Both the position numbers and the translations under genes were made by a program. The notes below the pieces were generated by a model. The model was given only the letters and a program-made list of their open reading frames with translations. It was not told the DNA's origin and searched no databases. From the NCBI RefSeq assembly GCF_963678835.1, contig NZ_OY787470.1, positions 372,001 through 436,000 on the forward strand: a stretch of 64,000 nt of DNA, read 5' to 3'. Shown here in pieces: positions 53,796-62,000 of this stretch (the stretch's first letter is position 1; each line of letters begins with the position of its first letter). Origin of the DNA: an uncultured Desulfuromonas sp. (GTDB taxonomy: Bacteria > Desulfobacterota > Desulfuromonadia > Desulfuromonadales > Desulfuromonadaceae).

Positions 53796-54326
53796 ATGAC
53801 GCAACCGGTTTTGTGTGCCCTGAGTGGCTGGTCCGGGAGCGGAAAAACCACGTTGGCTTGTGCCATTGTCCGTTATCTGGAGCGCCGCCATCGGATGAGG
53901 GTTGGAGTGATCAAGCACGATGGTCACAGGTTCCCTGTGGATGTCAGTGGGACTGATACCTGCCGCCTGGCTGAAGCCGGAGCGGTGCGAACTGTGCTGT
54001 GCGGCGAGGATGGTCTGGTGGTGCGCGAGACGGCTCCCCCCTCTTGCGTGACAGCATTGATTGAGCGTTTTGGCGCTGATCTGGATGTCTTGTTGCTCGA
54101 GGGCTTCAAGAATGCGGACGTCGACAAAATTGAGGTCTATCGCTCGAGTCTGGGCAAAGCGCCGTTGTTTACGCATCCGGATCGTTATCCGCGCGTTGTG
54201 GCTGTGGCCACGGATACCCCCTTGGCCGATGACGCGGCACCGCAGCAATTGGACCTCAACTGTCCCGAACAAATTGCCGAATTTATTCTTAAACGCAACG
54301 ATACAGCTCTCAAGGTGAGCGCATGA
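53796..54326 (+). CDS. mobB: Molybdopterin-guanine dinucleotide biosynthesis protein MobB
   Basis: 176 residues from ATG 53796, one base after the moeA stop, GGAGGG upstream. SGWSGSGKTTL near residue 9 is a Walker A P-loop; VGVIKHDGHRFPVDVSGTDT near 36 and LLLEGFKNADVDKIEVYR near 100 are typical MobB blocks. It is a GTP-binding helper of MobA. Overlaps moaA by four bases (ATGA). Confidence 0.92.
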   Translation: MTQPVLCALSGWSGSGKTTLACAIVRYLERRHRMRVGVIKHDGHRFPVDVSGTDTCRLAEAGAVRTVLCGEDGLVVRETAPPSCVTALIERFGADLDVLLLEGFKNADVDKIEVYRSSLGKAPLFTHPDRYPRVVAVATDTPLADDAAPQQLDLNCPEQIAEFILKRNDTALKVSA

Positions 54327-55282
54327 CTCTGGTTGATCCGTATCAACGCACCATCAATTATCTGCGTCTGTCCATTACCGACCGGTGTAATTTGCGCTGC
54401 CGGTATTGCCGACCGCATGGTCGGGCGGCAAATCGGACCCGCCGGCTGTTACGTGACCGGGAGATCCTGTTTTTGGCTCAACAGGCGATTGATCTCGGGG
54501 TGGAAAAGATCCGTATCACTGGGGGCGAGCCTTTGGTACGCCCCGGTGTGATTGGTCTGCTTGGTGAATTGCGTGCTCTGGATGGTTTGCAGCACCTGGT
54601 TCTGACCACCAATGGTCTACTGCTGTCACGTTATGCGTCTGATCTGGCCGCTGCCGGGGTTCAACGGATCAATGTCAGTATCGATTCCTTACGCCATGAT
54701 CGATTTCACGATATCACCCAAGGGGGGTCACTGGTGGAGTGGTGTCGGGGTATCGATGCTGCGGAAAATGCCGGTTTGACGGTTAAGCTCAATGTGGTGG
54801 TCATGGCCGGGGTCAATGACGAAGAAGTGGTCGATTTTGTCCGTTTTGCCAGTCAGCGGGGCTGGACCGTGCGCTTTATTGAATATATGCCGTTTGCCGG
54901 CGACCACTATAAGGCGATGGATGAACAGGTGTTGCGCGAACGTCTTGATCGGGCAGGTTTTTCGTTGACACCGTTGCCGTCCGGAAAAATCGCCGGACCG
55001 GCGCGTGAATATGCTGTGGCTGGGGGGGCAGGGAGAGTTGGTTTTATCTCTGCGCGTTCCTGTCCGTTTTGCCAACAGTGCAACCGCTTACGCATTACGG
55101 CTTACGGTGAAGGGCGCGGATGTCTGTTCAGCACTGAAGGGATCAATGTGAGACCGGCGCTGGAAACGTTTGACCGTGAATTGTTGAAAGATCAGCTGAT
55201 GCAACTGGCCTCTCAGAAACCCCAGCAATATGTGTCGCTGGATCGGGGAGAGCAGGTGGTTATGTCGGCCGTTGGCGGGTAG
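54323..55282 (+). CDS. moaA: GTP 3',8-cyclase MoaA, radical SAM enzyme
   Basis: 319 residues. CNLRCRYC near residue 22 is the radical SAM CX3CX2C motif; ITGGEPLVRPG near 66 is GGEP. The C-terminal second cluster is CPFCQQCNRLRITAYGEGRGC (CX2CX13C) near 245. It carries out the first step of molybdopterin synthesis, GTP to the cyclic precursor with MoaC. moaC, moaD and moaE are not in this window. The usual C-terminal GG needed for activity is present (SAVGG). Confidence 0.95.
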   Translation: MTLVDPYQRTINYLRLSITDRCNLRCRYCRPHGRAANRTRRLLRDREILFLAQQAIDLGVEKIRITGGEPLVRPGVIGLLGELRALDGLQHLVLTTNGLLLSRYASDLAAAGVQRINVSIDSLRHDRFHDITQGGSLVEWCRGIDAAENAGLTVKLNVVVMAGVNDEEVVDFVRFASQRGWTVRFIEYMPFAGDHYKAMDEQVLRERLDRAGFSLTPLPSGKIAGPAREYAVAGGAGRVGFISARSCPFCQQCNRLRITAYGEGRGCLFSTEGINVRPALETFDRELLKDQLMQLASQKPQQYVSLDRGEQVVMSAVGG

Positions 55283-55288
55283 GGAGCG

Positions 55289-55891
55289 ATGTCAAAATCC
55301 GATGTCACCGGCATGATCCTTGCCGGAGGAAAAAGTCGCCGCATGGGGCGGGAAAAATTGTTTCTTGATATTGGTGGCCAGCCGTTGTTCGAGCGGGTTT
55401 TTTATCCCTTACGGATGGTGTTTGATGACATACTGATTGTTGCCAATGATCAGAAACGTTTTGAGCGCTATCAGGTTCCGTTGGTCAGCGATATTTATCC
55501 GGGCAGCGCTCTGGGGGGCCTCTACAGCGGTTTGATGCACGCTGCGACTCCTTGGGGATTTGTCTGTGCTGCGGATATGCCGTTTGTCAATTTGAGTCTG
55601 ATCCGTTATCTTTTAACACAGACGACGAATTACGATATTGTGGTGCCGGTCAGTGAGCAGGGCGTGGAACCACTGTTCGCCTGTTATTCGAAACGTTGCC
55701 TCCCAGCCATGGAGCAGGCGCTGGAAAACAGGCAGTATAAAATTATCGACGTTTGGGAGACACTGCGCGTATGCGAGGTTCCCATGACGCAACTTCGCCA
55801 TCTTCCGGCAATAGAGACAGCGTTTATCAATCTCAACCGTGAAGAAGATGTCCATTACAGTCATCAACTGCTGACCCCGAAACGGGGATAA
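55289..55891 (+). CDS. mobA: Molybdenum cofactor guanylyltransferase MobA
   Basis: 200 residues. [20 protein letters not shown] at residues 8-27 is the nucleotide-binding signature; CAADMPFVN near 92 holds the metal-binding Asp; [15 protein letters not shown] near 122 is also typical. It attaches GMP to molybdopterin, which the adjacent bis-MGD enzyme requires. Six bases after moaA with GGGAG between. Confidence 0.93.
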   Translation: MSKSDVTGMILAGGKSRRMGREKLFLDIGGQPLFERVFYPLRMVFDDILIVANDQKRFERYQVPLVSDIYPGSALGGLYSGLMHAATPWGFVCAADMPFVNLSLIRYLLTQTTNYDIVVPVSEQGVEPLFACYSKRCLPAMEQALENRQYKIIDVWETLRVCEVPMTQLRHLPAIETAFINLNREEDVHYSHQLLTPKRG

Positions 55892-55908
55892 GAAGAAAGG
55901 AACTTACT

Positions 55909-56085
55909 ATGTTCGGATTGGGGACGACGGAACTGCTGGTTATTCTCGGCATCGTTGTTGTTTTGTTCGGAGCGAAACGGCTACCTCAGCTGGGTTCGGG
56001 TCTGGGCAAGGGAATCAAAAATTTTAAACAGGGCATAAAAGAGAACGACACCGAAAGTCTTGAAGACAAACCGGATGACAAGTGA
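55909..56085 (+). CDS. tatA: Twin-arginine translocase subunit TatA
   Basis: 58 residues. [20 protein letters not shown] is the single membrane helix, [19 protein letters not shown] the amphipathic helix with the family LPxLGxxLGKxIKxFK pattern, then an acidic tail. It forms the pore or membrane-thinning oligomer of the Tat system, which moves folded proteins. AGAAAGG upstream. Last segment of the molybdoenzyme operon begins here. Confidence 0.92.
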   Translation: MFGLGTTELLVILGIVVVLFGAKRLPQLGSGLGKGIKNFKQGIKENDTESLEDKPDDK

Positions 56086-56136
56086 GATTATTGCCCAAAA
56101 CTCAACTAATCTGTCATTCGTGTTAAAGGAGCTGCC

Positions 56137-56418
56137 ATGTTTGGGATAGGAATGCCGGAACTGCTGGTGATTCTGGTCATCGCCCTGATTTTTATCGGTC
56201 CGGGCAAGCTACCCGAGGTTGCCCGATCTCTGGGCCGGGGGATGCGTGAATTTCGCCGCGCCACGCATGACATCAAACAGACCTTTGATGTTGAGGCTGA
56301 AGTGATCACGGAATCCCCTACGCCGGAAAAAGTGACTGCTGTCGCCCAAAAGACCACTGACGAAGAAAGTTCGCGCAACGATAACGCCGAAAAAACAGGT
56401 GACGCTCACCATGGCTGA
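56137..56418 (+). CDS. tatB: Twin-arginine translocase subunit TatB (TatA/B family)
   Basis: 93 residues with AAAGGAG upstream. [20 protein letters not shown] membrane helix with the Gly-Pro hinge ([20 protein letters not shown]), then a longer charged tail than TatA. The Glu in PELLVI is typical of TatB. TatA/TatB assignment within the family is inferred from order and tail length. Overlaps tatC by eight bases. Confidence 0.85.
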   Translation: MFGIGMPELLVILVIALIFIGPGKLPEVARSLGRGMREFRRATHDIKQTFDVEAEVITESPTPEKVTAVAQKTTDEESSRNDNAEKTGDAHHG

Positions 56419-57169
56419 TCGTGAGCAATCTCTGGTCGGCCACCTCGAAGAGTTGCGCCGTCGCCTGATTGTTGCCGTGTTGGCTTGGCTAATCGGTTTT
56501 GCCGCCTGTTATAACAAAGCTGAATGGTTGTTTGATCAGATTGCCCAACCGGTTCAGCAGGCGTTACCCGACGGCAGTTCTCTGGTATTTATCCACGCCA
56601 CCGAGCCGTTTTTTGCCTATTTGAAAGTCGCGGCCTTAGCTGGTTTTATTGTCGCCTTGCCGATCATTCTCTGGCAATTGTGGATGTTTGTCTCGCCGGG
56701 GATGTACAGCCATGAACGACGGATGGCCATCCCCTTCGTGTTGCTCAGTTGTCTGTGCTTCGGCACCGGAACTTATTTCGGTTTTATCTATGTTTTCCCC
56801 GTCGTTTTTACCTTCCTGATCAACTTCGGCCTGGCCGCCGGTGATGTTAGTGCCATGCTGTCCATGGGGGCCTACCTGAGCATGGCCATCCATCTGCTGC
56901 TGGCGTTCGGAGTGGTGTTTGAATTGCCCATTGTTCTCATGTTTCTCGCCCGCATTGGCTTGGTCGACTACCACTGGCTGGCTAAGCAGCGTCGTTACGC
57001 TCTGTTGCTGGGATTTATCGTCGGTGCCGTCCTTACACCTCCTGATCTGTTTTCACAGGTCTCCATTGCCCTGCCGTTTGTTGTGCTCTATGAACTGGGG
57101 ATATGGGGGGCGCGTCTGGTGGGAAAGACACAGGACAGTGATGATGAAGATGCTGAGGTTGGTCAATAG
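56411..57169 (+). CDS. tatC: Twin-arginine translocase subunit TatC
   Basis: 252 residues from ATG 56411, inside the end of tatB. Six hydrophobic segments. [13 protein letters not shown] at residues 7-19 is the signal-recognition N-terminus, and [12 protein letters not shown] near 65 holds the conserved PF..Y segment. [20 protein letters not shown] near 214 is the last conserved block. TatC binds twin-arginine signals such as the one on the polyferredoxin at 38982-39452. Ends the operon. Confidence 0.94.
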   Translation: MADREQSLVGHLEELRRRLIVAVLAWLIGFAACYNKAEWLFDQIAQPVQQALPDGSSLVFIHATEPFFAYLKVAALAGFIVALPIILWQLWMFVSPGMYSHERRMAIPFVLLSCLCFGTGTYFGFIYVFPVVFTFLINFGLAAGDVSAMLSMGAYLSMAIHLLLAFGVVFELPIVLMFLARIGLVDYHWLAKQRRYALLLGFIVGAVLTPPDLFSQVSIALPFVVLYELGIWGARLVGKTQDSDDEDAEVGQ

Positions 57170-57207
57170 TGCTCGGACACACTCAATTTTGTCATCGGAA
57201 AGAGCCT

Positions 57208-57290
57208 CTGTAGAAGCGAATTTATTCGCGAATTGTTCTGGTCATTGCTCCTTATCATGATGGGAATTCGCGGCTGAAGCCGTTTCTACG
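57208..57290 (+). repeat. REP-like element, long copy
   Basis: CTGTAGAAGCGAATTTATTC begins the element and GCGGCTGAAGCCGTTTCTAC ends it, so the ends are inverted. Two hairpins (GCGAA/TTCGC and CGGCT/AGCCG) flank CTTATCATGATGGGAATTCG. Related copy at 16301-16367. Confidence 0.65.
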
Positions 57291-57518
57291 ATGTACAATT
57301 TCAACTATGCTGACGTACGAGGACGCTACGGTTCAGCTTTTTTGTTTTACATCGTTCAATTTAAGCGGCCAAGTCCGCCCGTTCAGGCCATGTCACGTGC
57401 GTACCAGACTGTACTCACGAGAGTCAAAGTGCTGATGTCCCCTGATGTAACGGAAGCTCTTGGTGTTGTCTCATCGATAATGTGTGGTTGAGTGCCACAC
57501 TCCTCTGATATCAAACGC

Positions 57519-57748
57519 AACAAAGCCGGTTCGGGGAGGCGTCCGAACCGGCTTTGTTTATGTGTGTACCAACTTGGAAGAAAGGAGAACCAAAACTTGC
57601 CTGCCACAACAAGCTTTGATGGTTATGACTTTACCCGTGGAGGTCAGCTTAAAACACCGCCAGACGCGTAAAAAATTGCACCCTGAGACACGGAACTGAA
57701 CTGTGTATCTGCACAGCCGATTTTTTGCTTTTCTCTCATGTCTTTGAT
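57519..57748 (+). repeat. Duplicated structured element flanking msrA, copy 1
   Basis: Begins with a 16-bp stem (AACAAAGCCGGTTCGG / CCGAACCGGCTTTGTT). It continues through GAAAGGAGAACCAAAACTTG, CCTGCCACAACAAGCTTTGA and ACACCGCCAGACGCGTAAAA, all shared with copy 2 at 58608-58834. AACCA...TGGTT and CTTG...CAAG can nest as a further hairpin. No T run follows the first stem. An ORF through it (57484-57699) is not credible. Confidence 0.7.
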
Positions 57749-57880
57749 CTTACTGTTCTTTTTGAGTGGGTTCTCCATATCTGCTTCATTCCTGATTTTG
57801 TCGCCAGCCTTGAGTAACATTTTTTCTCCATTAAGCTTTAAATGACTTCCGTGGAAAGAGCCGCGGCAGCTTTAACGTTT

Positions 57881-57965
57881 AGCAGGATGTTGAAAAAAGT
57901 CCCATCCAAGGGCTCTTCAACGGCCGTACATGGAGTTCATAGGCTGTTCTTCAACAGCTTGTTAG
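57881..57965 (+). repeat. Palindromic dispersed repeat, copy G (internally deleted)
   Basis: Keeps both ends of the family (AGCAGGATGTTGAAAAAAGT and GTTCTTCAACAGCTTGTTAG) but lacks the 70-base centre. Directly upstream of msrA. Confidence 0.65.
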
Positions 57966-57997
57966 AGCGTTGTTTTTGACAGAACTGGTGGAGACTT

Positions 57998-58588
57998 ATG
58001 AAACCGACATTTTTTATTTTTATGCTGATCCTGATGCTGGTTTCGACCGGCGCTTTCGCGGACAAAGCCATTTTCGCCGGTGGCTGTTTCTGGTGTATGG
58101 AATCCGATTTTGAAAAACTGTCCGGCGTGACAGAGGTTGTCAGTGGGTTTACCGGCGGAACCGTAAAAAATCCGACCTACAATGGCAACCATGAAGGGCA
58201 TTACGAAGCCGTGGAAGTTGATTACGACCCGAGCGTTGTGAGTTATCAGGAGTTGTTGGCGCATTACTGGGCCAACATCGATCCTTTTGACGCACGGGGG
58301 CAGTTTTGCGACAAAGGTCCCAGTTATCGCAGTGCTGTCTTTGTGGCTAATGATACGCAGAGGACCTTGGCCGAGACATCCAGGCAACGGGTTGTGCAAC
58401 AGTTCCCTGACCGGAAAATCGTGACGCCGATTCTTGATGCGACCACCTTTTATCCGATCCGTGGAGAGGAGAGCTATCACCAGGATTTTTACAAAAAAAA
58501 CCCCATTCAGTACAAATTTTACCGCTGGAACTGTGGTCGTGATCAACGCCTCAAAGAAATTTGGGGGGATAAAACCACCGTGCATTGA
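57998..58588 (+). CDS. msrA: Exported peptide-methionine (S)-S-oxide reductase
   Basis: 196 residues. A signal peptide (FFIFMLILMLVSTGAFA, about residues 5-21) is followed directly by the catalytic motif AGGCFWCMESDFEKL with nucleophile Cys near 30. GFTGGTVKNPTY, GHYEAVEVDYDP and DKGPSYRSAVF are the other MsrA blocks. A C-terminal Cys in YRWNCGRDQR may resolve the disulfide. It repairs oxidised methionine in periplasmic proteins. A single gene flanked on both sides by the same ~230-bp element. Confidence 0.93.
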   Translation: MKPTFFIFMLILMLVSTGAFADKAIFAGGCFWCMESDFEKLSGVTEVVSGFTGGTVKNPTYNGNHEGHYEAVEVDYDPSVVSYQELLAHYWANIDPFDARGQFCDKGPSYRSAVFVANDTQRTLAETSRQRVVQQFPDRKIVTPILDATTFYPIRGEESYHQDFYKKNPIQYKFYRWNCGRDQRLKEIWGDKTTVH

Positions 58589-58607
58589 GGGCTTTTTCAG
58601 ACAAGAC

Positions 58608-58834
58608 AACACAGCAAAGCCGGCTCGGGGAGGCATTCCGAACCGGCTTTGCTGTGTGTTGAACCAGGAAGAAAGGAGAACCAAAACCTGCCTGCCACAA
58701 CAAGCTTTGATGGTTGTTACTCTAGCAAGGGAGGTTAGCCGCTAACACCGCCAGACGCGTAAATGTTTGCATCTGGAGCCACAAAAATGGACTGTGCAGT
58801 TGCACATCTAATTATGTGCATTGTTCTATGTCTT
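58608..58834 (+). repeat. Duplicated structured element flanking msrA, copy 2
   Basis: Begins with an even longer stem (CAACACAGCAAAGCCGG / CCGGCTTTGCTGTGTGTTG) and keeps GAAAGGAGAACCAAAACCTG and ACACCGCCAGACGCGTAAAT. Near the end GGTTAGC/GCTAACACC can form a small hairpin that copy 1 lacks. The first stem may terminate msrA transcription. Confidence 0.7.
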
Positions 58835-59084
58835 TGGCGGCCTGGACTTTTCTCCGGATTAAGGCGGCATGAACTCTCTTCAACGGTTTGATGTTAGGCA
58901 AAAAGTAGACAGATGCCCTGGTTGAAAAGCAAACTATTCAGTCTGTTAGCCCTCTGCGCGGTTGCCGCAACCCCGGAATGGTGATAGCATTTCACAACGA
59001 TTAATATCTGGAATCTCCGATTAAAGTGCACCCTGAACCTGTAATGAGCCCGCGACGGCGTGGCGATGGATTTGGAGCCCTTCT
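58835..59084. other. Upstream region of gltB
   Basis: 250 bases before the glutamate synthase gene. No sigma-54 (GG-N10-GC) promoter, riboswitch or hairpin was recognised, although nitrogen control would be expected. Confidence 0.4.
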
Positions 59085-62000
59085 ATGAACCTTGCCGAAC
59101 AGTTCCACGAAAACTGTGGTTTTGGCTTGCTTGCCCATATTCACAATCTTCCCTCTCACACGATGCTTGAAGATGCCATCAAGGCGTTGAGCCGTATGAT
59201 GCACCGCGGCGCGATTGCTGCGGACGGCAAAACCGGTGACGGCAGTGGTCTGTTGTGCTCCATGCCGCACCGCTTTATGAACAATGTTTGTGAAGAGGCT
59301 GGTGTTTCTCTGCCGGAACAATATGCGGTGGCCACCTTGTTTCTCAGCGATGCTGAGGCGCAAAAGAATGCGTTTCGCGAGCAGTGCGAAAGCAATGATC
59401 TGCAGGTGTTGCTGATTCGCGAGGTGCCACTGAATACCGAGGCGCTCGGCGATTATGCGCTGTCGATGTTGCCGACCATTGTCCAGGCGTTTGTCGTGCC
59501 GTCAGCGTTGATTGCCACGCGTCGCTTTGATGCCTTACTCTATCTGACCCGTAAAGAGGTGGAGAAGGTGTTTCGCGATGACGAGGATTTTTACATTGCC
59601 TCGTTTTCGCGCAGCGTGGTGTCGTATAAAGGTCTGGTGATGCCGACCTATATCCGCATGCTGTTCCCCGATCTGCAGCGCGAGGATTTTGAGATCTCCT
59701 TTGCTCTGTTCCACCAGCGTTTTTCGACAAATACGTTACCGAAGTGGAAGCTGGCCCAGCCGTTGCGCACCATTGCTCACAATGGCGAAATCAACTCGAT
59801 TCAGGGTAATCGTTTCAATGCCTCGTGCAAATTTGTTGATGCCCACAGCCCGGTATTTTCCGATGCCGAGCTGCAACGGCTGATGCCGATTCTGGAAGAA
59901 AAAGTCAGCGACAGCGGCAGTCTTGACAACATGATCGAGTTTCTGATGGTCAATGGCGTCGATTATTTCAAAGCGATCCGTTCGGTGGTGCCGCCGGCAC
60001 GACACAATGTTGCTCACATGCCGGCCAAACTGCGTTCTTTCTATGAGTACACCTCAGCGGCGTTTGAGCCGTGGGACGGGCCAGCTGCGGTCAGTGTCAC
60101 CAATGGTCGCTACATCGGTTGCGTGCTCGACCGGAACGGTCTGCGCCCGGCCAAGTATCAGATCACCACGGATGACCGGCTGATTATCTCCAGTGAATAC
60201 GGGGTTTTGGACCTTGATCCGTGTGAAGTGAAAGTGCGTGGCCGTTTGCAGAGTGGCCAGATGATTGCTGCCGATTTGCATCAGGGAGAGGTGTTCTTTA
60301 CCGAGGACATTGATCGCTACCTGATGAATTCCCACCCCTATAACGAATGGCTGACCGAGCGTACCTTCTATCTGCAGGAATTTATCGAACGTCAGTTTGA
60401 GGATTTCTCCGATTGTGAGTGCCGCGAGCTGATTCGAAAGCAGCGTTATTTCAACGTGACCGGTGAGGTGGCTGATCTGGTGATCACGCCGATGCTTAAA
60501 GACGGCAAGGAACCGACCGGGTCCATGGGCGATGACACGCCGATGGCGGCGTTCTCCGAAAAACAGCGCAACTTTACCGATTTTTTCCGCCAGAAATTTG
60601 CCCAGGTGACCAATCCGCCCATTGATCCGTTGCGTGAAAAAGCGGTGATGTCCACCACCATCGGCGTCGGCGATGTCGGCAACCCGCTGATCGAAACGCC
60701 GGAGCGGGCTTTGCGCCTGAAGAGCATTTCGCCGGTGCTGTCACCGGATATCTTTCAGGCCTTGTTGTCGTTTGGAGATCCAGAGCGGCCCCGCTATGAA
60801 TCGTGTTACCGCTACCAGAGCTTCAGCACCGGGTTTAAGGACGGTTTGCAGCGCAGCCTGACCGCCTTGTGTGATGACATTGTCGCAGCGGTGCGCGGCG
60901 GGGTCCATGTGATTGTGTTGGATGACCGTTGTATCGATGAGACGACGCGCATTATCCCCATGGCCATGGCTGTCGGTGCCGTCAATCAGTGCCTGGCCCG
61001 TGAAGGGCTGCGCCATAAGACCTCCATTGTTGCCTGCAGTGGTGAGGTGTTCGACTCCCATTCCGCCTGTGTGTTGCTCGGTTACGGGGCCGTGGCTATC
61101 TATCCCTGGCTGCTTTATGCCACCGGCTATGATATTTGCCGCCACCACAGTGGCACCCCGCGTGAAATTCGCACCGGATTGCGCAATATGTACGATGCGG
61201 TGACCAAAGGGGTGCTGAAGATTATGTCGAAAATGGGTATCAGTACCGTGTCGAGTTATCGCAATGCCGCGCTGTTTGATGTGATCGGCCTGAGCCGCGA
61301 CATGGTGGCGGATTGCTTTAACGGTTCCAGTGCCCTGTTGCCGGGGTTGAGTTACGATGACATTGAACAACGTATCGCCAAGGTCCATGACAAGGTGTTC
61401 CGCCGCAGCTACATGGAATCCATCTACCCCTTGGAAATCGGCGGTTTTTACCGCAACAACCCCGGTGGTGAATACCATGATTTTAACGCTCGGGTGATTA
61501 CGACGCTGCACCAGTTTGCTGAACAGCGTACCCGGCAGGGCTATCTGGAATTCCGTGCGTTGATTGATAGCCGGGGACGCAAGTTTGTCCGTGATTTTCT
61601 CGAGTTTACCTCGCCCAATGCGGCGATCTCGCTGGATGAGGTGGAACCGGTAGAAGCTATCACCTGCCGCTTCGATTCTGCGGCCATGTCTCTGGGGGCG
61701 TTGTCTCCCGAGGCCCACGAAGCATTGGCTGAAGCGCTGAACCAGTTGGGTGGCCGCTCTAACTGCGGTGAGGGCGGGGAGGATGCCGCGCGTTTCCGTA
61801 CCAACCGCAACAGCAAGATCAAACAGATTGCGTCAGGGCGTTTCGGTGTGACTCCGGCCTACCTGCGCAGCGCCAGTGAGATTCAGATCAAGCTCGCTCA
61901 GGGTGCCAAGCCTGGGGAAGGTGGGCAGCTGCCGGGGGAAAAGGTGACCCCATTGATCGCCTCATTGCGCTTCACTGTACCTGGTGTCACGTTGATTTCG

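Noticed and set aside
57484-57699. 71-residue ORF through the duplicated element before msrA
   Set aside because: The corresponding frame in copy 2 differs in start and end and the similarity follows the DNA, not the protein; a strong hairpin lies inside it.
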